This document shows positions 1-6,366 of a DNA stretch of 17,821 nucleotides, piece by piece; position 1 is the stretch's first letter, and each line of letters starts with the position of its first letter. Under the pieces are notes generated by a model. The model was not told the DNA's origin and did no database searches. It saw only the letters and a list, made by a program, of their open reading frames with translations. Source of the stretch: an uncultured beta proteobacterium (GTDB taxonomy: Bacteria > Pseudomonadota > Gammaproteobacteria > Burkholderiales > Burkholderiaceae_C); the NCBI GenBank assembly GCA_903870955.1, contig CAIQEX010000658.1, positions 1-17,821 of the forward strand, written 5' to 3'. Both the position numbers and the translations under genes were made by a program.

Positions 1-318
1 CCCGGAGAGACGGTCGAGATCGGGGTCCGCCCCGAGCACTGTGATGTCCTGAGCGCGGGTGCGCGCCCGGACAGCCATGACCTGTTGCTCAACGCCGAGA
101 TCACGCTGGTGGAACACCTCGGCGAATCGAACCTGCTGTATGTGCGCACGGAAGATGGCCAGGACTTGATATTGCGCGGCGACGGCAATGCCGAGGTGCG
201 GCTCAGCGACCACTTGTTGGTTCGCGCTTCGCCGCAGGCGCTGCATTTATTCCGCGCCGATGGCAGTGCCTGCACGCGCCTGCATCCCGGCAATATGCGC
301 GCCGCGCACGCACGATGA
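1..318 (+). CDS. Sugar ABC transporter ATP-binding protein, C-terminal part (UgpC/MsmX type)
   Basis: Only the last 105 codons are present. The frame is open from base 1 and the gene starts to the left of the window. The visible part begins with the VRPEH motif (codons about 9-13), typical of the start of the C-terminal TOBE/OB-fold regulatory domain in the UgpC/MalK/MsmX family of carbohydrate-importer ATPases. A beta-rich TOBE segment with GESNLLYVR and a basic tail follow. The Walker and signature motifs would lie outside the window. In this family the ATPase energises uptake of sugars or glycerol phosphate at the inner membrane. The stop overlaps the start of the downstream kinase gene by four bases (ATGA), so the genes are almost certainly co-transcribed. 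With an N-acetylhexosamine kinase and a SIS isomerase downstream, an amino-sugar or chito-oligosaccharide substrate is the likely inference. The substrate cannot be read from this fragment. Confidence 0.85.
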   Translation, partial: PGETVEIGVRPEHCDVLSAGARPDSHDLLLNAEITLVEHLGESNLLYVRTEDGQDLILRGDGNAEVRLSDHLLVRASPQALHLFRADGSACTRLHPGNMRAAHAR

Positions 319-1271
319 CTGCGTTGCGGTTGACACAGCCATTGCCCGAAGCGATCCACTATCTGGCCGCCGTGGACGGTGGTGGCACCAGCACGCGGGT
401 GCGGGTCTGGCACCGCAGCGGTGTGCAGGTGGGCGAAGGCCGGGCCGGCGCGTCGGGGCTGATGCAAGGAAGCGCCCAAGCCTGGAAAAACATCACACAG
501 GCGATGGAGTTGGCACTCGTCGAACCACTGCAGCCCGCGTGGCAAAGCCCGGCCCCATCGAACACGGCCTTGGGCCTGGGTTTGGCCGGTGCCAACAATC
601 CTGCCTGGGCCGAGGACCTGTTGCGTACCAACCCGGGCTACGCGCAAGTGGACCTGCATTCCGATGCCGTGACGGCGTTGCACGGTGCGCACAACGGCGG
701 CGCCGGGGCCTTGGTGATATTTGGAACCGGGGCGATTGGTCTGGTTCAGGACGCGCAAGGCGCGCTGAAGACCGTGGGCGGCTGGGGCTTTCCCAGTGGC
801 GATGAAGGCAGTGGCGCTGATTTGGGGCTGCAAGCCGTTCGCCTGACGCAGCACGCGCTGGATGGTCGCAAAAACCCGAGTGCCCTGACCGAGGCCGTCC
901 TGCAGCACACGGGCGGCAGCCGCGCCGCACTGCTCGAATGGTGTGGTCGGGCCAACCAGAATACCTATGCCACGTGTGCCCCGTTGGTCTTTGCCGCAGT
1001 GGCCACGGATGCGCGTGCGCAAGACCTCGTCACACGGGCTGTGGACAGCCTGTGTGCCATCGCCCATGCGCTGGACCCGCAAGAAGAACTGCCCCTGGTC
1101 GTGGCCGGTAGCGTGGGGCAGCAACTCACACCCTTGCTTCCACCATCTTTGGCGCTTCGATTGACCGCGGCGCACGGCGATGCCATGCAAGGTGCCTTGC
1201 AATTGCTATTGCACCGGCTCCAGGTGCTTTCACCGTCTCAACCTACCCCACTCTGCAGCCTCGATTTATGA
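315..1271 (+). CDS. BadF/BadG/BcrA/BcrD ATPase-family kinase, probable N-acetylglucosamine kinase
   Basis: The 318-residue protein has the ASKHA-fold phosphate-1 motif DGGGTSTR (residues 21-28). Further motifs are GLGLAGANNP, a phosphate-2-like segment ALVIFGTGAIG, and GGWGFPSGDEGSGADLG, all characteristic of the BadF/BcrA family branch that includes GlcNAc and glucosamine kinases. Length fits the family (about 290-330 residues). The benzoyl-CoA reductase activators of the wider family carry Cys ligands for a 4Fe-4S cluster, and I see no such pair here, which favours a sugar kinase. It would phosphorylate N-acetylglucosamine or a related amino sugar with ATP in the cytoplasm. The start is the ATG in the ATGA overlap with the transporter ATPase gene, and the stop overlaps the next gene in the same way, so translational coupling is likely. 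The exact sugar is inferred from context. Confidence 0.82.
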   Translation: MTALRLTQPLPEAIHYLAAVDGGGTSTRVRVWHRSGVQVGEGRAGASGLMQGSAQAWKNITQAMELALVEPLQPAWQSPAPSNTALGLGLAGANNPAWAEDLLRTNPGYAQVDLHSDAVTALHGAHNGGAGALVIFGTGAIGLVQDAQGALKTVGGWGFPSGDEGSGADLGLQAVRLTQHALDGRKNPSALTEAVLQHTGGSRAALLEWCGRANQNTYATCAPLVFAAVATDARAQDLVTRAVDSLCAIAHALDPQEELPLVVAGSVGQQLTPLLPPSLALRLTAAHGDAMQGALQLLLHRLQVLSPSQPTPLCSLDL

Positions 1272-2290
1272 CCACCAAAATGTACCAAGAGGCCAGCGCC
1301 TCGGCCACGCACGTGGCGATTCAACTGGCCGCTGATGCGGATCGCTACGAAGCCTTGGGGGTGGCCTTGCGCGCCTCACCGCCCACCGGCGTGGTGACTA
1401 TTGCGCGCGGCAGTTCGGACCACGCGGCGTCCTACTTTGCCTACCTTGTCATGTCGCGCACGGGTCAGTTGGTGACCTCCATGCCAATGTCTCTGATGAC
1501 GCTTTACCGGGCTCCGGTGGCGCATTCCCGCATCCTGGCGGTATCCGTTTCACAGTCAGGCCGCAGCCCTGACCTGGTCGGTCCGATGCAGGCGTTTACG
1601 GACGCCGGTGCCACCACGGTGGCTCTGGTCAATGTCGAAGATTCGCCGCTGGCTGAAGCCGTCGGGTGGACCCTCCCGCTGCACGCGGGGCCGGAGAAAA
1701 GCGTTGCCGCGACCAAGAGCTATATCTGCTCGCTGGTTGCCGCTGCCCGACTCGCCGCGACATGGGGCCAACACGCAGATTTGTTGCAGGGCCTAAAGAC
1801 ACTCCCCGCCGCCCTGACTGCCGCCTGCACGATGGATTGGAGTGCCGCCCTGCCGGCGCTAAAAGATGCCGACCGCCTGCTGGTGATTGGCCGTGGCCCG
1901 GGCTTGGCAATTGCCAACGAGGCCGCGTTGAAATTCAAGGAAACCTGTGGCATTCAGGCTGAAGCGTTCAGTGGCGCAGAGGTACAACACGGCCCCATGG
2001 CCCTGGTCGACACGGGCTATCCGATGCTGATTTTTGCACTGCGTGGCCCGGCCCAGGCCGGGTCCATTCAGCTTGCGCGGGACATGCGACAACGCGGCGC
2101 AAACGTCTGGCTGGCCGCACCCGGCGATGTGGCGGAGCGCGATCTGACCCTGGCCACCACCGACGCAGAGGACCTTGATCCCATCGCCGCCATCCAGTCG
2201 TTTTACCTGCTGGTGGAAGCCGTGGCGCGTGCGCGGGGCGTGAACCCGGATAGCCCGCGACACCTGTCCAAGGTCACCTCGACCTTGTAG
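1268..2290 (+). CDS. SIS-domain aminosugar-phosphate isomerase/deaminase (GlmS-isomerase-like, NagB-II/AgaS type)
   Basis: This 340-residue protein has two sugar-isomerase (SIS) domains and no N-terminal glutaminase domain. The first SIS half contains ARGSSDHAA and SVSQSGRSPD, the phosphosugar-binding Ser/Thr loop, then AGPEKSVAATKSY. The second contains VIGRGPGLAIANEAALKFKE and AEVQHGPMAL. The C-terminus, with NPDSPRHLSKVT, matches the end of the isomerase half of glucosamine-6-phosphate synthase. Proteins of this form without the glutaminase act as glucosamine-6-phosphate deaminases (NagB-II), or as related AgaS/FrlB enzymes. Here it would convert the phosphorylated amino sugar to fructose-6-phosphate plus ammonia. 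It starts in an ATGA overlap with the kinase gene. No NagA deacetylase is seen in the window, so that step is presumably encoded upstream or elsewhere. Confidence 0.85.
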   Translation: MTTKMYQEASASATHVAIQLAADADRYEALGVALRASPPTGVVTIARGSSDHAASYFAYLVMSRTGQLVTSMPMSLMTLYRAPVAHSRILAVSVSQSGRSPDLVGPMQAFTDAGATTVALVNVEDSPLAEAVGWTLPLHAGPEKSVAATKSYICSLVAAARLAATWGQHADLLQGLKTLPAALTAACTMDWSAALPALKDADRLLVIGRGPGLAIANEAALKFKETCGIQAEAFSGAEVQHGPMALVDTGYPMLIFALRGPAQAGSIQLARDMRQRGANVWLAAPGDVAERDLTLATTDAEDLDPIAAIQSFYLLVEAVARARGVNPDSPRHLSKVTSTL

Positions 2291-2377
2291 GACTTCAGGT
2301 CAGGTCACATTTCGGTCGATGGTACGCAGGGCAGTGTTGTAGGTCTGAATAAGCTGCCCAACCCAAGCTACAAGGTC
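2281..2377. repeat. 10-bp perfect inverted repeat joining two convergent stop codons
   Basis: GACCTTGTAG at 2281-2290 ends exactly with the TAG stop of the SIS gene. Its exact reverse complement CTACAAGGTC lies at 2368-2377, reaching into the TGA stop (complement of 2376-2378) of the convergent GGDEF-EAL gene. The loop is 77 nt. Inside it GGGCAG (2329-2334) can pair with CTGCCC (2354-2359). No T-run follows either arm, so it is not a standard intrinsic terminator. It may stabilise or help end the two convergent transcripts, or be chance. Confidence 0.4.
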
Positions 2378-4826
2378 ATTTGGATTTCCAGTGAAATAGC
2401 TCGCTAGCGGTCATGGGGCGCGCAATGGCATAACCTTGCCCATATTCGCAACCCATGCGCTCGAGCACCTGGATATGTGCGAGCGATTCAATACCCTCAG
2501 CCACAGTCTGGCGTCCAAAGGCCTTTGCCAACGCAATCACGCCGGTGACGATGGCTTTGTCGCCCGCGTCTTCCAGCATGTCTCTGACAAACGTCTGGTC
2601 GATTTTTAGCGCATCAACCGGAAGGTCGTTCAGGTAACTCAGCGATGAAAACCCGGTGCCAAAATCATCCAGGGCAAAGCGCACACCCAGGCGGCGGCAA
2701 TCACCCATCACGGCCTGTGCAGAATTGACATCATTGAGTGCCACGGTCTCCAATACCTCAATTTGCAGGGTGCCGGTCGGCAACATGGGATACGCAGAAA
2801 ACTGAAGCTTTATCTTGTTTACAAAACTGGGCGACTCCAGGTGATATCCGGAAATGTTGATGCTGACTGCAATTTTCAAACCGGATTTGTGCCAGTCATG
2901 AACTTGCGCCAACGCGGTGGCAATGACCCAGTCGCCAATAGCGATATCGATATCCGTGTTTTCCACGAAGTGCAAAAACTCGGGAGGAGACAACAAACCA
3001 CGCACCGGATGTCTCCATCGAATCAGCGCTTCCGCGCCCATCATTTCATAGGTACGCAGGTCAATTTTTGGCTGATAGAAGAGTTCAAACTGATTCAGCT
3101 CCAACGCAAGACGGATGGCCTGCTGCGTGGCAATCTGACTTCGGGCACGCTTATCCATTTCCATGTCATAAATATGGAAACGATTTTTGCCCGATTCCTT
3201 GGCCACATACATTGCCTGGTCGGCATGGCGCATGAGCGTATCCGGGTCTTCATTGTCCATTGGATAAATACTCACGCCAATGCTGGCACTGATTTTCAGG
3301 ATCGTATTTTGAACCTCGATGGGTTCGGAGATGGACTTCAGCAAGCGCTCCAGGGTAGCCTGACTTTCGTCTCCTCTGGCAAGGCCCAAAAGCAAAATCA
3401 CAAACTCGTCTCCACCCAGGCGGGCAACACTGTCTCCACCCCGGATGGTTGTTTCAATCCTTCGGGACACTTCCACCAATATGGCGTCGCCGACCTCATG
3501 GCCCAGGGTGTCATTGATAGGCTTGAAACCATCCAGATCCAGGTAGCAGATGGCAAGCATGGTTTGATCGCGCGATGTCTGCGAGATAGCCTGCTTCATT
3601 CGGTCGGCGAGCAATATTCGGTTCGGTAAACCCGTCAATTGATCGTAGTGCGCAGCCTTGCTCAATGCCTCTTCGTGCAGCCTCTGCCTCTGCTCCAGCA
3701 ATTTTCTGTCGGTGATGTCGCGTGACGAATTGAACAGCAATTGCTTTCCCTCGAGCACCAACGGTGCACCACTGATCTCCACGTCGAACACGGAACCGTC
3801 CTTGCGCCGGTGCAGTGTTTCAAATTGGGATCTTGATTGCTTGGTGAACTGCCTCGCAAGGGCTCGCGAAATTTCCTCGGTCGTCAGTTTGGCATCCCAT
3901 AGCGAAACATGCTGTCCCAGCATCTCGTTGCGTTGATAGCCCAGCATGGAGCAAAAAGAGTCACTGGCTTCAACCAGCGTGCCGTTCTGGTCCAGAATAT
4001 GAATGCCATCACTGGCATGGAGTAGCAGAGCCAGATTTTTCTCGCTCTCTCTTTTTAAAATCGCTTCCAGGCGTTTATTTTGGGTGATATCTCTCGCAAT
4101 CGTGGAAGCACCAACAACCTTTCCTGCCTCATCCAATATAGGGGAAATGCTGGTTGAAATATCTATTAAACGCCCATCCTTGTGCTGGCGAATCGTTTCA
4201 ATGTGCTCAACCCGCTCCCCAAGGGAAATCCGGTTCAAAATATCGGCATCCTCCCTTTGACGGTCGGCGGGAATAAGCTTCAACATCGGAAGCCCGATTA
4301 TTTCTTCGCTGGTATAGCCAAAGAGCTTCACCGCACCTTCATTCCAGCTCTCAATAATGCCGGTTATTGATTTTCCAATAATTGCATCGTCAGAAGAATC
4401 GATGATTGATTTGGCCCGATTGAGCTCCTTTTCATTTCTCTTGCGTTCGCTGATGTCCTTTGCAAAACCGACGTTGAACTCATGACCACCCAATGAGACA
4501 TAGTTAGCAACCACTTCAACGGGGAACATCACCCCATCCTTGCGTTGATGGTGCGTCTCAAACAGTTGCGTCTTGTCTTTTTTGAGTTGCTGCCAATGGC
4601 TGGGCCAAAGGTCCATTGGGTAGTTTGGATCCAGATCCGAAATTGTGAGATGTTGAAATTCTTCTTTTGTATAACCCAGTTTTATACAAGCCTGGTTGTT
4701 GGCATAGTGAATTCTTGCATCGCTACCCACCCAATAAATTTCGATGGACACATTTTCCATTGCGAACTGCGATAGTTGCAATATCAAATCCGGCTGATCG
4801 AGCAGTTTGTGGGTATTCATATTCAT
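2376..4826 (-). CDS. PAS-PAS-PAS-GGDEF-EAL cyclic-di-GMP signalling protein
   Basis: This 816-residue protein has three PAS sensor domains (about 12-130, 138-255 and 262-375), each ending in the DI(S/T)xxK/R type linker. A diguanylate cyclase domain (about 390-550) and a c-di-GMP phosphodiesterase domain (about 565-810) follow. The GGDEF motif is intact at 471-475. RGGD (462-465) lies five residues upstream, the correct spacing for the product-inhibition I-site. The EAL motif (599-601) is intact, with metal and catalytic residues visible in SINIS (N657), DDFGTG (720-725), KID (741-743) and VAEGIES (775-781). I see no transmembrane segment or signal peptide, so it should sense a cytoplasmic or ligand-bound cue. 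The start ATG has AGGATCTC just upstream, and a second ATG lies two codons in. Sequence here is visibly more AT-rich than the neighbours, especially the PAS half. Net synthesis or breakdown cannot be predicted because both domains look active. Confidence 0.93.
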   Translation of the reverse strand: MNMNTHKLLDQPDLILQLSQFAMENVSIEIYWVGSDARIHYANNQACIKLGYTKEEFQHLTISDLDPNYPMDLWPSHWQQLKKDKTQLFETHHQRKDGVMFPVEVVANYVSLGGHEFNVGFAKDISERKRNEKELNRAKSIIDSSDDAIIGKSITGIIESWNEGAVKLFGYTSEEIIGLPMLKLIPADRQREDADILNRISLGERVEHIETIRQHKDGRLIDISTSISPILDEAGKVVGASTIARDITQNKRLEAILKRESEKNLALLLHASDGIHILDQNGTLVEASDSFCSMLGYQRNEMLGQHVSLWDAKLTTEEISRALARQFTKQSRSQFETLHRRKDGSVFDVEISGAPLVLEGKQLLFNSSRDITDRKLLEQRQRLHEEALSKAAHYDQLTGLPNRILLADRMKQAISQTSRDQTMLAICYLDLDGFKPINDTLGHEVGDAILVEVSRRIETTIRGGDSVARLGGDEFVILLLGLARGDESQATLERLLKSISEPIEVQNTILKISASIGVSIYPMDNEDPDTLMRHADQAMYVAKESGKNRFHIYDMEMDKRARSQIATQQAIRLALELNQFELFYQPKIDLRTYEMMGAEALIRWRHPVRGLLSPPEFLHFVENTDIDIAIGDWVIATALAQVHDWHKSGLKIAVSINISGYHLESPSFVNKIKLQFSAYPMLPTGTLQIEVLETVALNDVNSAQAVMGDCRRLGVRFALDDFGTGFSSLSYLNDLPVDALKIDQTFVRDMLEDAGDKAIVTGVIALAKAFGRQTVAEGIESLAHIQVLERMGCEYGQGYAIARPMTASELFHWKSK

Positions 4827-4994
4827 GAGATCCTGCGCGTGACAGATATTTCTACAGACCTCGCAACGGACAGTATTTGGCGGAACGGGCCGCCCTCACA
4901 ACCAGTCAATGGAAACTTTATAGCATGAATCAGTAGTATCACATTGACTTCGCAGCAAATCCATTCATGTCAACAATTCGCTTGCGAAATGGAC

Positions 4995-5039
4995 CCCTGA
5001 ATAGCGCGGCAAATGGCTTGCCGAATAACTGATTCAGGG
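4995..5039. repeat. Nested stem-loop (8-bp outer stem, 6-bp inner stem)
   Basis: CCCTGAAT (4995-5002) is the exact reverse complement of ATTCAGGG (5032-5039). Inside, CGGCAA (5007-5012) is the exact reverse complement of TTGCCG (5018-5023), with a 5-nt loop. The two stems are separated by an asymmetric internal loop of 4 and 8 nt. It could fold as RNA in either direction. There is no T-run, so a terminator role is not supported. Function unknown. Confidence 0.5.
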
Positions 5040-5113
5040 TTTGCGAGTTGGGCGCCTGTCAACGCAACCCGCCCATGCGGTGGCAGCGATGCTTTGGCCC
5101 GGATTGACCGATG

Positions 5114-5137
5114 CGGTGCCCGTTGCAATGGGCACCG
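5114..5137. repeat. 8-bp perfect hairpin downstream of the dienelactone hydrolase gene
   Basis: CGGTGCCC (5114-5121) pairs with GGGCACCG (5130-5137) across an 8-nt loop. It lies just beyond the terminator-like hairpin at 5145-5160 when read on the minus strand. No T-run follows it in either direction. It may add to 3'-end structure of the minus-strand transcript. Confidence 0.5.
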
Positions 5138-5140
5138 GTC

Positions 5141-5160
5141 GAAAACGACTAAAGAGTCGT
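5141..5160 (-). terminator. Probable weak intrinsic terminator of the dienelactone hydrolase gene
   Basis: Read on the minus strand, ACGACT-CTTT-AGTCGT forms a perfect 6-bp stem with a 4-nt loop and is followed by a short T tract ending in TTTTC. The stem starts 7 bases beyond the TGA stop of the gene at 5168-6055. The stem is short and only half G/C, so termination may be partial, with the GGDEF-EAL gene lying downstream on the same strand. Confidence 0.5.
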
Positions 5161-5167
5161 CTTCATT

Positions 5168-6055
5168 TCACGCCAGGTTGGTTTTGAAAAAGGAGATTGT
5201 TCTTTGCCACGCCAATTTGGCCGCCTCGGCGTCAAAGCGCGGCGTCGTGTCGTTGTTAAAGCCGTGCTGCACACCGGGATAAATGAAGGCTTCGTAGCGC
5301 GCGCTGGCGGCCTTGAGTGCCGCTTCATACGCAGGCCAAGTGGCATTCAGACGCTCATCCGCACCGGCGTAATGAATCAACAGGGGTGCCTTGATTTTTG
5401 CCACCTCGGGCGCGGCAGGCGCCGCGCCATAAAAGGGCACGGCCGCGCGCAGGTCTGGCAACTGGGTTGCCAGATAGTTCGCCACACCGCCGCCCCAACA
5501 AAAGCCGACGGCACCTACGTGGCCATTGCTCTCGGCGCTGGTTTGCAAGAGCTTGGCGGCGGCAACAAAATCGGCGCGTGTCTTGGCGGCATCGAGTTTG
5601 GGAAACAATTCGCGCGCCTTGTCTTCATCGCCTGGATAGCCACCGAGCGGGAACAGAGCATCGGGCGCGAAGGCCAAAAACCCGTCTAACGCCAAACGAC
5701 GGGCAATGTCTTCGATATGCGGGTTGAGTCCCCGGTTTTCATGCGCCACGACAACGGCAGGTAGGGGGCCCTTGGCCCCGGCCGGCTTGACCCAAAGCCC
5801 GCGCCCCTTGCCATTGCCCAGGGGGGAATCAAATTCCTGGTAGTGCGCCTGGATACGGGCATCGGTGGGAGTGACCTGTTGTGCTTGGGCAAACTGCGGA
5901 CTCAGTGCCGTCAGCAATCCCGCTGCGCCGGCAGCCGTTCCGGCAAAGCGCGTGGCCGACTCCAAAAAGCCACGGCGGCTAATTTCGCCATGCACATAGC
6001 GGTCAAATAGTTGCAAGACTTCCGGTTGAAAATCCTGGGCTGTCAGACGTGGCAT
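5168..6055 (-). CDS. Dienelactone hydrolase family protein with Tat-like leader
   Basis: This 295-residue alpha/beta hydrolase has the dienelactone hydrolase layout: oxyanion-side Glu in AHENRG (E106), nucleophile elbow GFCWGG with Cys186, acid Asp233 in AGADERLN, and His264 in PGVQHGF. All three triad residues (Cys-Asp-His) are present. The N-terminus carries a twin-arginine motif SRRGFLES (26-33), a modestly hydrophobic Ala/Gly/Leu stretch and an AQA (56-58) cleavage-like site. This is typical of the YghX-like subfamily and suggests export of the folded enzyme by Tat. Family members hydrolyse dienelactones or other small esters and lactones; the substrate here is unknown. The ATG at 6055 is preceded by a strong AAGGAGA ribosome site. 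It is transcribed alone: the plus-strand ExbD remnant lies upstream and a terminator-like hairpin downstream. Confidence 0.88.
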   Translation of the reverse strand: MPRLTAQDFQPEVLQLFDRYVHGEISRRGFLESATRFAGTAAGAAGLLTALSPQFAQAQQVTPTDARIQAHYQEFDSPLGNGKGRGLWVKPAGAKGPLPAVVVAHENRGLNPHIEDIARRLALDGFLAFAPDALFPLGGYPGDEDKARELFPKLDAAKTRADFVAAAKLLQTSAESNGHVGAVGFCWGGGVANYLATQLPDLRAAVPFYGAAPAAPEVAKIKAPLLIHYAGADERLNATWPAYEAALKAASARYEAFIYPGVQHGFNNDTTPRFDAEAAKLAWQRTISFFKTNLA

Positions 6056-6092
6056 GCAAATCTCCTTCTTCTTCGTTGAATAGTTCTTTCGT

Positions 6093-6293
6093 GTGCACCT
6101 GATTGTTCAGACAAAAGTCGTACGCATCGTGACGGCACCCCGACTCAACAATGCGATCAAGGTCATTCTGTCAAAGACCGTGGTGCACCTGAGCTCCGAC
6201 GAAGCCGTGAACTACGGCAGCATTGCCAAGGTGATGGCGCTGATCGAACGCGCCGGAATCACCCGCGTGGCGGTGTTGACGAATACGCAGTAG
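6093..6293 (+). pseudogene. Remnant of an ExbD/TolR biopolymer transport protein gene
   Basis: The 66-codon open frame begins with GTG and has no evident ribosome site. Residues about 14-29 (VTAPRLNNAIKVILSK) resemble the segment just after the single transmembrane helix of ExbD. Residues about 30-66 (VVHLSSDEAVNYGSIAKVM, then IERAGITRVAVLTN) resemble its C-terminal periplasmic domain. Intact ExbD is about 135-145 residues. Here the N-terminal cytoplasmic part and helix are missing or degraded, and roughly 40 residues between the two conserved blocks appear deleted in frame. ExbD normally works with ExbB and TonB to energise outer-membrane transport, and neither partner is visible here. The tail is well preserved, which suggests recent decay. 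Alternatively it could be a short unrelated protein, but the two-block resemblance argues against that. Calls rest on recalled family patterns, not a search. Confidence 0.65.
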
Positions 6294-6366
6294 CCGCTTG
6301 CGGGAAGTGAGGCCTTCACCGGAAGGTGTCGAAAGATAGGGTCCGTCCGGTGCGCTGCTGCGCAAT

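Larger units (their letters stand above)
4827..5167. other. Gene-free interval between two minus-strand genes, rich in inverted repeats
   Basis: No convincing coding sequence lies in these 341 bases. The left part (about 4827-4960) is AT-rich and should hold the promoter of the minus-strand GGDEF-EAL gene, but I cannot assign reliable -35/-10 boxes. From about 4924 onward it contains several inverted repeats: CATGAAT/ATTCATG (4924-4930 and 4963-4969), TTCGC-TT-GCGAA (4977-4988), the nested element at 4995-5039, the 8-bp hairpin at 5114-5137 and the 6-bp hairpin at 5145-5160. An open frame at 5013-5282 on the plus strand was judged spurious. Confidence 0.6.

Noticed and set aside
2763..3629. 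Plus-strand open frame of 288 codons
   Set aside because: It lies fully antisense to the GGDEF domain of the well-supported minus-strand gene, shows no recognisable motif and has no convincing ribosome site.
5013..5282. Plus-strand open frame of 89 codons in the gap after the hydrolase gene
   Set aside because: It crosses three hairpins and runs antisense into the hydrolase gene, with no motif and no ribosome site.
6313..6328. Short hairpin (CCTTC/GAAGG or CACC/GGTG) before the kinase gene as a terminator
   Set aside because: The stem is only 4-5 bp and no T-run follows; nothing supports a function.
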